Shown here: positions 25,500 to 36,186 of the stretch, one piece after another | Layout of the letters: every line of letters starts with the position of its first letter | Position numbering within the stretch: position 1 is the stretch's first letter | Source: Streptomyces rimosus subsp. rimosus | GTDB lineage: Bacteria; Actinomycetota; Actinomycetes; Streptomycetales; Streptomycetaceae | Assembly (NCBI RefSeq): GCF_000720725.1 | Contig: NZ_JOCQ01000003.1 | Span: 114,208-178,207, forward strand | Length of the DNA: 64,000 nt | Direction: 5' to 3' | Notes under the pieces: generated by a model | Databases searched by the model: none | What the model was told of the DNA's origin: nothing | The model's input: the letters and a program-made list of their open reading frames with translations, nothing else | Made by a program: the position numbers and the translations under genes

Positions 25500-26192
25500 G
25501 TGCGCGCAGTACCGCGATCGGCGCTGGTCGAGGGCACCATCGAGCGGCTGAAGACCCAGATCGTCAGCGGCCGGTGGCCCCTGGACAGCAGGATTCCCGT
25601 CGAGGACGACCTCGTGGAGGAGCTTCAGGTCAGCCGCGGCACGCTGCGGCAGGCCGTACAGGCTCTGGTGCATGTGGGGCTGCTGGAGACCGCCCAGGGG
25701 CGGGGGACGTTCGTGCGCGGTACGCACGAGGTCGACACGGTGCTGCACCGCTACCTCGCCGACGCCGAGCTGCGCTCCGTACTCGAAACCCGGCGAGGCC
25801 TGGAGGTGGAGGCCGCGGGGCTCGCCGCCGAGCGCCGCGGCCAGGCCGACCTCGACCGCCTCGCCGCCGCGCACGAACGCCAGACGGCCGCCCACCGGGA
25901 CGGCAGGGGCGGTGAGTTCAACCGGGCCGCGGTGGAGTTCCACTCGGCCGTCGTGGAGGCGGCGGGCAACCCCGTGCTGGCCCGCCTGTACAACACCATG
26001 CTCGGGTCCATACGGGACTCGGTCCGCCTCGGCGGGGTTCGCAGCCCTCAGGAGCATTACGGAGACCCTGGGCACGCCCGCATCCTGCGGGCGATCCGCG
26101 ACGGCGACCCGCAGGCCGCACGGGAGGCCGCGGCCGAGCACGTCACCACCTTCCTGACCGCTCTCGCCCCCACGCACGAGGGCCCCCGATGA
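25500..26192 (+). CDS. GntR-family regulator (FCD/FadR subfamily)
   Basis: 230 residues, GTG start with GGAGG. The N-terminal winged helix (ALVEGTIERLKTQIVSGRWP; VSRGTLRQAVQALVHVGLLE) is followed by an all-helical FCD effector domain (EFHSAVVEAAGNPVLARLYN). It heads an operon with the MFS transporter, whose ATG overlaps its stop, and the SGNH hydrolase, so it probably controls uptake and use of one substrate. Confidence 0.92.
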   Translation: MRAVPRSALVEGTIERLKTQIVSGRWPLDSRIPVEDDLVEELQVSRGTLRQAVQALVHVGLLETAQGRGTFVRGTHEVDTVLHRYLADAELRSVLETRRGLEVEAAGLAAERRGQADLDRLAAAHERQTAAHRDGRGGEFNRAAVEFHSAVVEAAGNPVLARLYNTMLGSIRDSVRLGGVRSPQEHYGDPGHARILRAIRDGDPQAAREAAAEHVTTFLTALAPTHEGPR

Positions 26193-27478
26193 CGCCCGGC
26201 ACCGAGTCCGCCCGGCCCCACGAACCACACGTCCTGTTCTCCCGCGCCGCCGTCCTGGCGTCCTGCCTCGGCATGGTGATCATCGGTGCGCTGCTCGCCC
26301 TGTACGGGCCGGTGGTCCCCGCGCTGCGCGACCGCTTCGGGTTGGCGGAGTCGACGGCGGGCCTGGCGCTGGCCGCCCAGTCGCTCGGCGCCGTGGCGGG
26401 CGTTCTCGGGTTCCACTCCGTCCACCGGCGAATCGGCAACCGCGCCCTGCTGGCCTCCTCCTACCTGACCATGCTGGCGGGCACGGTCACCTTCGCACTG
26501 TGCGACATGTGGCCGCCGATGCTGGCGGCCGCCTTCGTCACCGGGCTCGGCCTCGGCGGCGTCGACTTCGCCATCAGCCGTCTGTTCCTCATCGGGCTGG
26601 GCGCCCGCGGCCCGGCCCTTCTGAACGTGGCCCACGGCTGTTTCGGCCTGGGCACCGTCCTGGCCCCGGCCTCGATCGCCGTGATCGGGCCGGATCGTTA
26701 CGGCTCCGCGTTCATCGCCCTGGGACTCCTGAGCCTGATTCCCCTGGCCTGCATACGCGGCGTCCGCAACCGCCCGACCCCCGCCGAGCTCGCCGAGGCC
26801 GCCCCCGCCCCGGCCCGCCGCCCCGGCGGCGGCCGCCTGGCCGCGGTGCTCACCGGGTTCGTCGCCCTGTACCTGCTGCACTTCGCCGTACAGAGCGGCA
26901 TCGGCAACTGGGAACCCACCCACCTGCACGTCCTCGGCCACAGCATGACCACCGCGACCGTCGCGACGTCGGTGTACTGGCTGGCCATGACCATCGGCCG
27001 CTTCCTGGTCGCGCCGCTCGCCCGCCGCTGGTCGGCGGCCGCGATCGTCACCACCGCGTGCGCCCTGATGACCGCCAGCGTCCTGCTCCTCCCGCTGCCC
27101 GGCCTCGCGCCCTGGGCCTACGCCGCGGCCGGACTGTGCATCGGCCCCATTTTTCCCAACGGCCTGAACTGGCTGAACCGCTCCGCTCCCGCCACGGGCA
27201 ACGCCATGGCCTACGTCATCGCCGCGGCGATGCTCGGTTCCGTCGCCTTCCCGCCCGCCCTCGGCGCGGTCATCCAGGCGTACGGCGTCGCCGCCCTCCC
27301 GGTCACTCTGGCCGCCCTGTGCCTGCTCACCCTGGCCGTCAGCGTGGCGCTCGCCGCACGCCCGCACCGCACCGCAACCCCGACGGCAGCGCCCCGGGAA
27401 GGGCCCGCGGCTCCCGCCACGGCGGTCGCGCGGCAGCAGGAAACAACTCTCACCCCCCAGGAGAAAGACGCATCATGA
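26189..27478 (+). CDS. Major facilitator superfamily transporter
   Basis: 429 residues with about twelve hydrophobic helices (VLASCLGMVIIGALLALYGP is the first). A motif resembling LGAVAGVLGFHSVHRRIGNR lies between helices 2 and 3. It is translationally coupled to the GntR gene before and the SGNH gene after (ATGA at both ends). Its resemblance is to sugar permeases of the FucP-like type, but the substrate is not clear. Confidence 0.88.
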   Translation: MTPGTESARPHEPHVLFSRAAVLASCLGMVIIGALLALYGPVVPALRDRFGLAESTAGLALAAQSLGAVAGVLGFHSVHRRIGNRALLASSYLTMLAGTVTFALCDMWPPMLAAAFVTGLGLGGVDFAISRLFLIGLGARGPALLNVAHGCFGLGTVLAPASIAVIGPDRYGSAFIALGLLSLIPLACIRGVRNRPTPAELAEAAPAPARRPGGGRLAAVLTGFVALYLLHFAVQSGIGNWEPTHLHVLGHSMTTATVATSVYWLAMTIGRFLVAPLARRWSAAAIVTTACALMTASVLLLPLPGLAPWAYAAAGLCIGPIFPNGLNWLNRSAPATGNAMAYVIAAAMLGSVAFPPALGAVIQAYGVAALPVTLAALCLLTLAVSVALAARPHRTATPTAAPREGPAAPATAVARQQETTLTPQEKDAS

Positions 27479-28608
27479 CAAAGCAGTGGGTGGCCGGCTT
27501 CCGCAGCGCGGTGATCAGCCCGTACGAGAAGGTCCAGCTCAACCAGCCGCAGGGCTTCCACGACCAGACGGTGCGCCAGGTACTGCACCTGGCCGGCGGC
27601 GGCGAGCGGATACGCGTGCATCTCTCCAACCGTTACGGGCGCGCCTCCCTGACCATCGCCGATGCCCGGGTGGCCTTACGCAAGCACGCGGACGAGATCG
27701 TCACGGAAGCCGACACCGGGCTGCGATTCGAGGGGGCCGGGCATGTGACGGTCCCGGCCGGCGCCGAGGTCGTCAGCGATCCGGTCGACCTGCCGGTACA
27801 GGCCGGCTCCGACCTGGTGCTCAGCCTCCATCTGCCGGACGGGACCGGCCCGGCCACCTACGCGCACATGCCCGCCGAGTCCGCCTACATCGCCGGCGGC
27901 AACCGGGCCGGCGCCGCGGCCCTCCCCGGAGCCGAGCAGGTCCACGGCCGGTTCTACGTGACCGGCGTCGACGTCCTGACGGCTCAGGACACCGCGGTCA
28001 CCGTCGCGTTCGGGGACTCCTGGTTCGAAGGCGTCGGCACCACCCACGGCGCCAACCAGCGCTCCGTCGACGCACTCAACCGGCGCCTGGAGCACGGCTG
28101 GGCCGTCAACCAGGGCATCGCCGGCAACCGGCTGCTCACCGACGAGATCGGCGAGCACGCCCTCGCCCGCTTCGATCGGGACGTGCTGTCCGTACCCGGC
28201 GCGGCCCACGTCCTGCTCAACTTCGGCATCAACGACCTGGGCCTGCCCGGGATGCTCGGCCTGCCTCCCGCCACCGCCGAGGATCTGATCGCCGGATTCA
28301 CCGAACTCGCCCGTCGCGCGCACGAGGCCGGGCTGTCCGTCCACGCGGCGACCATCGGCCCGTTCGCCGGCGCGGTCTACCCGGGCCACAACACCCCCGA
28401 GGGCCTCGCCGCACGGCGCCGGGTCAACGAGTGGATCCGCACCAGCGGCACCTTCGACTCCGTCTTCGACGTCGCAAACGCCGTGGCCGACCCCGACCGG
28501 CCGGACCACATCCGCGCCGAGTTCGACAGCGGCGACGGAATGCATCTCAACGACAGCGGCGCCCGGGCCATGGCGGCGACCGTCGATCTCGACGCACTCA
28601 GCCGCTGA
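27475..28608 (+). CDS. SGNH/GDSL-family hydrolase with a TTA codon
   Basis: 377 residues. An N-terminal beta-rich domain (about 160 residues) precedes an SGNH domain with block I VAFGDSWFEGVG (Ser), block III NFGINDLG (Asn) and block V GMHLND (Asp/His). It probably removes an acyl or acetyl ester from a carbohydrate-like substrate. No signal peptide is seen, so it acts inside the cell on imported material. Leu-68 is encoded by TTA at 27676-27678, which in Streptomyces makes translation depend on the bldA tRNA. Confidence 0.88.
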   Translation: MTKQWVAGFRSAVISPYEKVQLNQPQGFHDQTVRQVLHLAGGGERIRVHLSNRYGRASLTIADARVALRKHADEIVTEADTGLRFEGAGHVTVPAGAEVVSDPVDLPVQAGSDLVLSLHLPDGTGPATYAHMPAESAYIAGGNRAGAAALPGAEQVHGRFYVTGVDVLTAQDTAVTVAFGDSWFEGVGTTHGANQRSVDALNRRLEHGWAVNQGIAGNRLLTDEIGEHALARFDRDVLSVPGAAHVLLNFGINDLGLPGMLGLPPATAEDLIAGFTELARRAHEAGLSVHAATIGPFAGAVYPGHNTPEGLAARRRVNEWIRTSGTFDSVFDVANAVADPDRPDHIRAEFDSGDGMHLNDSGARAMAATVDLDALSR

Positions 28609-28664
28609 CGAACGGCCGGGCGACGCCCTCGCCGTGGCCCCAGGCCAAACCTTCAGGCCAAACC

Positions 28665-28695
28665 TTGACATCAACTTTGGTTGAGGTTTTAGCGT
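28665..28695 (+). promoter_or_regulatory. Promoter with SoxR-like box
   Basis: CATCAA-CTTTGG-TTGAGG (28669-28686) matches the SoxR box CCTCAA-N6-TTGAGG at 11 of 12 fixed positions. It lies between TTGACA (28665-28670) and a -10-like TAGCGT (28690-28695), with the long 19-bp spacer typical of promoters activated by MerR-family proteins. Confidence 0.72.
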
Positions 28696-28749
28696 CGGGT
28701 CCTGAAGCCGACCGCCGGCTCCACGCCACCGCCTTCAGGAGGACCCGTC

Positions 28750-29316
28750 ATGCCCGAGCGCCCCTTCACCCTGGCCGTCATCGTCGGCAGCACCCGCGAG
28801 GGCCGGTTCGCGCCCGTGGTCGCGAACTGGTTCGCCGCGCACGCCGGACGGCGTGACGACGTCGTGGTGGACGTCATCGACCTGGACGAGGTCCGTCCGT
28901 ACGAACTGCGGCCCGGCAGTGAGGAGATGGAGACCTATGCCAAGCGGGTCGGCGCGGCGGACGCGTTCGTGGTGATCACGCCGGAGTACAACCACTCCTT
29001 CCCCGCCCCGCTCAAGCACGCCATCGATCTGCTGCACCAGCAGTGGCAGGCCAAGCCGGTCGGCTTCGTGTCGTACGGCGGGGTCTCCGGCGGCCTGCGC
29101 GCCGTCGAGCAACTGCGGCTCGTGTTCGCCGAACTGCATGCCACGACGGTGCGCGAGACGGTGAGCTTCCCGATGGCCGGGCGCCTCTTCGACGAGGGCG
29201 GGCAGCTGCGCGATGCCGAGGACGCGGACCGGGCCGCCGTCGTCCTGCTCGACCAGCTGGCCTGGTGGGCGCTGGCGCTGCGCGAGGCGCGCGAGGCGCG
29301 GCCGTACGGGGGCTGA
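28750..29316 (+). CDS. NADPH-dependent FMN reductase family protein
   Basis: 188 residues with a flavodoxin-like fold: FTLAVIVGSTREGRFAP (FMN phosphate loop), TPEYNHSFPAPLKHAID (the conserved PEYN motif) and SYGGVSGGLRAVEQLR. It reduces FMN, quinones or similar electron acceptors with NAD(P)H. The ATG has AGGAGG. The upstream SoxR-like box predicts induction by redox-active compounds. Confidence 0.92.
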   Translation: MPERPFTLAVIVGSTREGRFAPVVANWFAAHAGRRDDVVVDVIDLDEVRPYELRPGSEEMETYAKRVGAADAFVVITPEYNHSFPAPLKHAIDLLHQQWQAKPVGFVSYGGVSGGLRAVEQLRLVFAELHATTVRETVSFPMAGRLFDEGGQLRDAEDADRAAVVLLDQLAWWALALREAREARPYGG

Positions 29317-29412
29317 GACCGCGCGGCGGTGGGCGGGCCGGTCCCGCCCTCCCCGCGCGTGCCGCTGCCTTACGATTCCTCACGTCCGGCGGCGAACGAG
29401 GGGGACACGGTC

Positions 29413-29772
29413 ATGAGCCGACGCAAGGGCCCGTACGAGTGCGGTCTGGACGCCGCCGTGGACGTCATCGGCGGCAAGTGGAAGGTCCTGCTGCTGTGGC
29501 AGCTGGCCCAGGGGCCGCAGCGCTTCGGCGAACTCAAGCGCGCGCTGCCGGACATCAGCGAGAAGGTGCTGATCCAGCAGCTGCGCGAGATGGAGACCGA
29601 CCGCATCGTGCACCGCGAGGTCTATCACCAGGTCCCGCTGAAGGTGGAGTATTCGCTCACCGAGCTGGGCGCCTCGCTCAACACTGCGCTGGAGCCACTC
29701 GGCCTGTGGGGCCGGGTGCACATGGAGGAGATCGAGGCGACGTACGGGGAGCGCCACCCGCGTGCGTGCTGA
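29413..29772 (+). CDS. HxlR-family transcriptional regulator
   Basis: 119 residues from ATG 29413 after GAGGGGGAC. It is a typical HxlR winged helix: YECGLDAAVDVIGGKWKVLL, GELKRALPDISEKVLIQQLR and YSLTELGASL. The Cys near the N-terminus is the position used for thiol sensing in some relatives (HypR, YodB). It follows the FMN reductase by 96 nt, a common pairing. Confidence 0.92.
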   Translation: MSRRKGPYECGLDAAVDVIGGKWKVLLLWQLAQGPQRFGELKRALPDISEKVLIQQLREMETDRIVHREVYHQVPLKVEYSLTELGASLNTALEPLGLWGRVHMEEIEATYGERHPRAC

Positions 29773-29796
29773 GGGCCGGCGTCCGGTGCGAGCCGT

Positions 29797-30012
29797 TCAC
29801 GGCTGCTGCTGCGCGCGCTCCTCCCCGTATCGCTCCCGGGCCAGGGCCAGCGACCGGTCGAAGCCCCGCTGGGTGGCTTCGCACCAGTGCATCAGGTCGG
29901 CCAGGACCCGCTGAAGGGTCTCGCTCGGGCTCGTCCGCCAGCCCTCCTCGGAGAGTGTGTACGCCTCCAGGGCCGCGCCCGCGCGCTTGAGCGGTTCGTC
30001 GTTGCCGGTCAT
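29797..30012 (-). CDS. Small protein of unknown function (71 aa)
   Basis: ATG 30012 is preceded by AAAGGGAAC. The product (MTGNDEPLKRAGAALEAYTL to the end QQQP) is helical and charged, with EEGWRTSPSETLQRVLADLM and one Cys. It looks like a real streptomycete gene by codon use, but I cannot assign it. Confidence 0.65.
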   Translation of the reverse strand: MTGNDEPLKRAGAALEAYTLSEEGWRTSPSETLQRVLADLMHWCEATQRGFDRSLALARERYGEERAQQQP

Positions 30013-30085
30013 GCCGTTCCCTTTCGTCCGCTGACCCGCCCAGCGTACCAATGCAAGCGCATCGGAAAAGGAAAAGGGGGTGGGG

Positions 30086-30160
30086 AGATCACTCGCGGTC
30101 CGGCGTCCGGAGGTCACTCCCGGTCCGGTGTCCAGAGATCACTCCCGGTCCGGTATCCAG
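30086..30160. repeat. Three 25-bp tandem repeats at a gene end
   Basis: Units begin at 30086, 30111 and 30136 (consensus AGATCACTCCCGGTCCGGTG plus TCCAG). The last includes the final codons and stop of the carotenoid oxygenase gene, so the other two are copies of that gene's end. Confidence 0.85.
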
Positions 30161-31524
30161 TTCCCGTGGAAACCGACCGGCACCCGCACCGGCAGGTGCA
30201 CCCGGGCGACCGGCTCGCCCGTGAAGTCCTGGGCCGCGAGGATGACGAGGTCCGTGGCATCGCGCTCCGGGGCGTGGACGTACGCCAGCAGCCAGCCGTC
30301 GTCCTCGGCGGCGTCCGGGCCGGCGGGCACGAACACGGCCTCGCCCACACCGCCCTGCGGGGTGAAGCGGCGCACCTCGCCGACGCCGCGCTCCAGGTCG
30401 TACTTCACCAGCCCGCACCCCACCCGCTCGATCCCGGGGAGCCGGGACGCCCGCAGATCCGGATCGTCGGACTCCAGCACCGCGTAGCCGTACCGGTGGG
30501 GCAGCGTGAGCCGCCGCGGGTCCACGCGTGGCTGCTCCACCGGCCGCTCGTCCAGCTGCTCGCGGTGGACCCGGCCCGCCCGGAGGTCCACGGTCCAGCG
30601 TTCCAGCGCGGGCGGCGCCCCGTCCGGCCCGGTGCGCCCCTTCGCGAACAGCCGCTCGTAGCGCACGAGATGGACCACGATCCGGCCGCTGCCGTCCTCG
30701 CTCTCGTACGCGTTCATCGGGTGGAAGACGAAGCACGGGTCGAGCTCCAGCCACCGCACGTCCGCCGCCCGCCCCTCCCGCGGCAGCACCCCCAGCCGGG
30801 CCGGGCGCTGCGCGTCCCACACGTAGGGGAAGGACGGGCCGACGCCGACTGCGCCCGGGTTGAAGACCACCGGCAGGTCGTACAGCAGCACATGCCGCTC
30901 GGTCAGTGAGAAGTCGTGCATCATCGGCCGCCCCTCGACCGGGACGTCCACGCGGCGCCGGACCCGGCCGTCCGTCCCCACGACCAGGTACTGCACGTAC
31001 GGCCAGGCCCAGCAGTACGCCACGCAGTGCAGCTCGTCGGTGTCCGGGTCGATCGTGGTGTGCGCGGCGAGGCCGCCCGGCAGGGTGCCGGCGAAGTCGA
31101 AGGGGCCCACCGTGTCCAGCTCGGCGTCCACCTCGTACGGCAGCGCGCCGCCCTCGACCAGCGCGAGGAGGCGCCCGGCGAAGCGGATGACATGGCTGTT
31201 GGGCGCGAAGTCCATGTCCAGGTGGCGCGGGCCGTGCAGGATCTTCTCGCCCAGGCGCATCGCCATGGCGTCGGAGCGCACCCAGCGGTTGCGGTACCAC
31301 TCGGCCCGGCCGCCGCGCAGCCGGACGCCGTGCAGCATCCCGTCGCCGCTGAACCAGTGGTACGCCGCCGGGTCGTCCACGCCCAGCGGGTTCGGCCCGT
31401 TGCGTACGTAGCGCCCGTCCAGCTCCTCCGGTATCCGGCCGGTCACGGCCATGTCGTACGCGGTGGTCTCCTCCTTCACCGGAGCGAACAGGCCCCGCAT
31501 ATACGGATTTCCGGCACCCGCCAT
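30139..31524 (-). CDS. Carotenoid oxygenase (RPE65/CCD family)
   Basis: 461 residues. The four Fe(II)-binding His of the family are visible in LAAHTTIDPDT, MMHDFSLTE, CFVFHPMNAYE and VPVGFHGNW. The N-terminal GRYVRNGPNPLG and YHWFSGDGMLHGVRL are also characteristic. It cleaves carotenoid, apocarotenoid or stilbene double bonds with O2. No carotenoid genes are nearby. A 25-bp repeat ends the gene. Confidence 0.93.
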   Translation of the reverse strand: MAGAGNPYMRGLFAPVKEETTAYDMAVTGRIPEELDGRYVRNGPNPLGVDDPAAYHWFSGDGMLHGVRLRGGRAEWYRNRWVRSDAMAMRLGEKILHGPRHLDMDFAPNSHVIRFAGRLLALVEGGALPYEVDAELDTVGPFDFAGTLPGGLAAHTTIDPDTDELHCVAYCWAWPYVQYLVVGTDGRVRRRVDVPVEGRPMMHDFSLTERHVLLYDLPVVFNPGAVGVGPSFPYVWDAQRPARLGVLPREGRAADVRWLELDPCFVFHPMNAYESEDGSGRIVVHLVRYERLFAKGRTGPDGAPPALERWTVDLRAGRVHREQLDERPVEQPRVDPRRLTLPHRYGYAVLESDDPDLRASRLPGIERVGCGLVKYDLERGVGEVRRFTPQGGVGEAVFVPAGPDAAEDDGWLLAYVHAPERDATDLVILAAQDFTGEPVARVHLPVRVPVGFHGNWIPDRE

Positions 31525-31756
31525 CGCCGCCCACCTTCCCGGCCCCGCCCCGCCGTGACCCCCCGGTCACCGCCTCCCGCGGCAGCACCCCGCCTCCACC
31601 CTCCAGCCACCGCACCGCCGCGTCGAGACCAGCGGCGGGCCCGGAGGCGTGAACGGCACCCCGCGCGCCCCCTACCGGAACCGCCCGGCGGCCGCCTGCC
31701 ACGTCATCGCGCCCGGCTTCGGGTAAGGTGACCGCCTCAAGCAGTGCACGACTGAG
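31525..31756. other. Gene-free stretch between carotenoid oxygenase and methyltransferase leader
   Basis: No credible ORF on either strand. It must hold the promoters of both divergent genes; GGTAAGGT near 31724 is the best -10-like element on the + strand, but I cannot confirm it. Confidence 0.4.
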
Positions 31757-31801
31757 GAGGTGAGACCCATTACCGCTGTCCAGGCGGGGTGCTCTCACCT
31801 C
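31757..31801 (+). promoter_or_regulatory. Leader hairpin sequestering a perfect Shine-Dalgarno
   Basis: GAGGTGAGA (31757-31765) pairs perfectly with TCTCACCTC (31793-31801). The first arm is part of GGAGGTGA, a full match to the 16S rRNA 3' end; the second mimics anti-Shine-Dalgarno. A CCGC/GCGG hairpin fills the loop. A short reading frame in register (ATT at 31769 or GTG at 31761, ending LTAVRSLSGR) runs through it. This looks like an attenuator for the methyltransferase gene that begins 72 nt later. Confidence 0.5.
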
Positions 31802-31873
31802 ACGGCTGTACGGTCCCTGAGCGGCAGGTGACCGCGAGAGCGCCCTTCGGCACCCCGAAAGGCCCGAACTCGC

Positions 31874-32728
31874 ATGTCACACCACCTGTCTTCGCCTTCC
31901 TCCGCCGTCCCGGCCCCACTGCCCTCCCTCGTCACCAGACTCCGCGCGGCAGGCTGCGTCTTCGCCGAGGACGAGGCGGAACTCCTCGTCGCCACGGCCC
32001 GCACGCCCGCCGACCTCGCCGCCATGACGGACCGGCGCGTCGCCGGATTCCCGCTCGAACAGGTCCTGGGCTGGGCGGAGTTCTGCGGCCGGCGGATCGC
32101 CGTGGACCCCGGCGTCTTCGTACCCCGCCGCCGCACCGAATTCCTCGTCGGCCAGGCCGCCGCCCTCGTACGCGCCGTCCCCCGGCCGCGGCCCGTCGTC
32201 GTCGACCTGTGCTGCGGTACGGGCGCGGTGGGCGCGGCGCTGGCGGCGGCCGTCGGCAGCGCGGATGACATGCCTTCCGCGCACATCGAACTCCACGCCG
32301 CCGACATCGAACCCGCCGCCGTACGGTGCGCCCGCCGCAACATCCCGCCCGCCACGGGCCGGGTGTACGAGGGCGATCTGTACGCCGCGCTGCCGCCCGG
32401 CCTGCGCGGGCGCGTCGACATCCTGGTCGTCAACGCCCCGTACGTGCCGACCGATGCCATCGGCCTGCTGCCGCCGGAAGCGCGCGACCACGAGCCGCGC
32501 GTGGCGCTGGACGGCGGCGCGGACGGGCTCGACGTCCAGCGCCGGGTGGCGGCCGAGGCGGCTCGGTGGCTCGCCCCCGGCGGCCACCTGCTGATCGAGA
32601 CCAGCGAACGCCAGGCGCCGCACACCCTCGACGCCTTCCGGCGCCACGGGCTGCGCACCCGGCTGGCCGCTGACGAGGATCTGTGCGCGACGGTCGTCAT
32701 AGGGGCGCGGCCGGGCACGGCGCCCTGA
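31874..32728 (+). CDS. PrmC/HemK-related N5-glutamine methyltransferase-like protein
   Basis: 284 residues. SAM-binding motif I is VVVDLCCGTGAVGAAL, and the substrate motif usually NPPY is here NAPY (ILVVNAPYVPT), followed by EPRVALDGGADGLDVQRRV. This matches the PrmC-related family of unknown specificity rather than the release-factor enzyme. AAAGG lies 12 nt before the ATG. Confidence 0.85.
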   Translation: MSHHLSSPSSAVPAPLPSLVTRLRAAGCVFAEDEAELLVATARTPADLAAMTDRRVAGFPLEQVLGWAEFCGRRIAVDPGVFVPRRRTEFLVGQAAALVRAVPRPRPVVVDLCCGTGAVGAALAAAVGSADDMPSAHIELHAADIEPAAVRCARRNIPPATGRVYEGDLYAALPPGLRGRVDILVVNAPYVPTDAIGLLPPEARDHEPRVALDGGADGLDVQRRVAAEAARWLAPGGHLLIETSERQAPHTLDAFRRHGLRTRLAADEDLCATVVIGARPGTAP

Positions 32729-32790
32729 CGGCGGCGCCGTACCCGAAATTCCGTTGTCCGGCCGGAGCCGGGTCGGCAGCATGGCGCCCC

Positions 32791-33513
32791 ATGCAACGTC
32801 ACGAGTACGCGGGCCCGTTGGCGCTGCGCGCCATGCAGAGCCTGGCCGTCCGCACCTTTCCGGCGACCGGATACCGCCACATCGGTGACCTCGCCTGAAA
32901 CTGGTGCCTGGCGCTCGACCGCTCCGTCCACTGCCCGACGGCGGTCTGGAGCGACGGCGGCCGGACGCTGGCGTGGGGCTGGCTGGAGCTGCCCGGCGGG
33001 CTGCTGCTCCAGGTCGATCCGGAGCGGCCGGAGCTGGTGCATGACGTGCTGGACTGGGCGGAGGCGGCGGCCGGTGCGGCAGCGGATGCAGCGACCGGGG
33101 CGGCGGAATCCGGCCCGCTGAGTGTCGAGGTTGCCGACACCGAGCGGGCCGTGATCGAGGCGCTGGAACTGCGGGGGTACGTACGGGAGACCGGCGGGCC
33201 GGGCACAGGCCCCGCCACCGGCCCGGACACCCACCCGTACATGACCTGCCTCGGGCGCCCCCTCACCGGTGATCTCCCGCCCCTCCCCCGCCTCCCGGAC
33301 GGCTACGCGATCCGCGCCCAGCGGGATGACGCGGATGTGGCGGGCCGGGCCGTATGCGCCGCCGTCCTGCACGCCTTCGCCCGGGCCGGTGGCCACCGCG
33401 CGGTCGTGCAGGCCCGCGGTGACGCCGCCTATCCGGTGCCCAAGCGGCTGTACGAGTCACTGGGCTTCACCGCGTATGCCCGGACGTACACGTACACCCG
33501 GGCGTCCACGTAA
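32791..33513 (+). pseudogene. GNAT acetyltransferase pseudogene (nonsense codon and internal deletion)
   Basis: One frame reads MQRHEYAGPLALRAMQSLAV...YRHIGDLA, then TGA at 32896-32898, then continues NWCLALDRS and onward to YESLGFTAYARTYTYT. The usual residue at the stop would be Trp (TGG), a single-base change. Near 33345 the sequence jumps from DDADVAG directly to RAVCAAVLHAFARAGG, so the acetyl-CoA-binding middle of the second domain appears to be deleted in frame. Both lesions make the gene inactive. Confidence 0.75.
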
Positions 33514-33560
33514 CCCGGGCGTCCACGTAACCCGGGCGTGTACGTAACCCGGGCGTCCAC
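33492..33560. repeat. 17-bp tandem repeats (GTAACCCGGGCGTCCAC)
   Basis: Copies at 33510-33526, 33527-33543 and 33544-33560, with a related 18-bp copy from 33492. The first TAA is the stop of the GNAT pseudogene. Confidence 0.85.
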
Positions 33561-33606
33561 GGACCCCCGGTACGCGCACGCCCGGACCTACGCCCGGGCC
33601 GGCCGG

Positions 33607-35997
<2,391 letters not shown>

Positions 35998-36153
35998 ACG
36001 TTTCTCCCTGTGTGAGGCGGCGCCGCCGCCGCGGTTCCCCCGTCGGCGTCGCCTGTTTCCGAGTGGCAGCTTGCAGCCGTACGACCGGTTCGCGCCGGTC
36101 ACGCCCCGATCCGGTCCGGGCCCGATCCGGGCCCTGTCCGGTCCGGGCCCGCC

Positions 36154-36179
36154 GCCGGCCGGTGCGGTCACCGGCCGGC
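36154..36179 (-). terminator. Hairpin after the VOC gene
   Basis: GCCGGCCGGTG and CACCGGCCGGC form a perfect 11-bp stem with a CGGT loop, 7 nt after the VOC stop. The neighbouring 36108-36151 has repeated GGTCCGGGCCC units. Confidence 0.65.
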
Positions 36180-36186
36180 GCCCGGT

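Noticed and set aside
30086..30160. CRISPR-like array
   Set aside because: Tandem 25-bp units have no spacers and are copies of a gene end; no cas genes.
31761..31832. Leader ORF from GTG 31761 as a confident gene
   Set aside because: The Shine-Dalgarno sits directly on the GTG with no spacing; only the hairpin is reported as a feature.
33492..33560. Phage attachment site or CRISPR remnant
   Set aside because: Short 17-bp tandem units without spacers, integrase or tRNA gene nearby.
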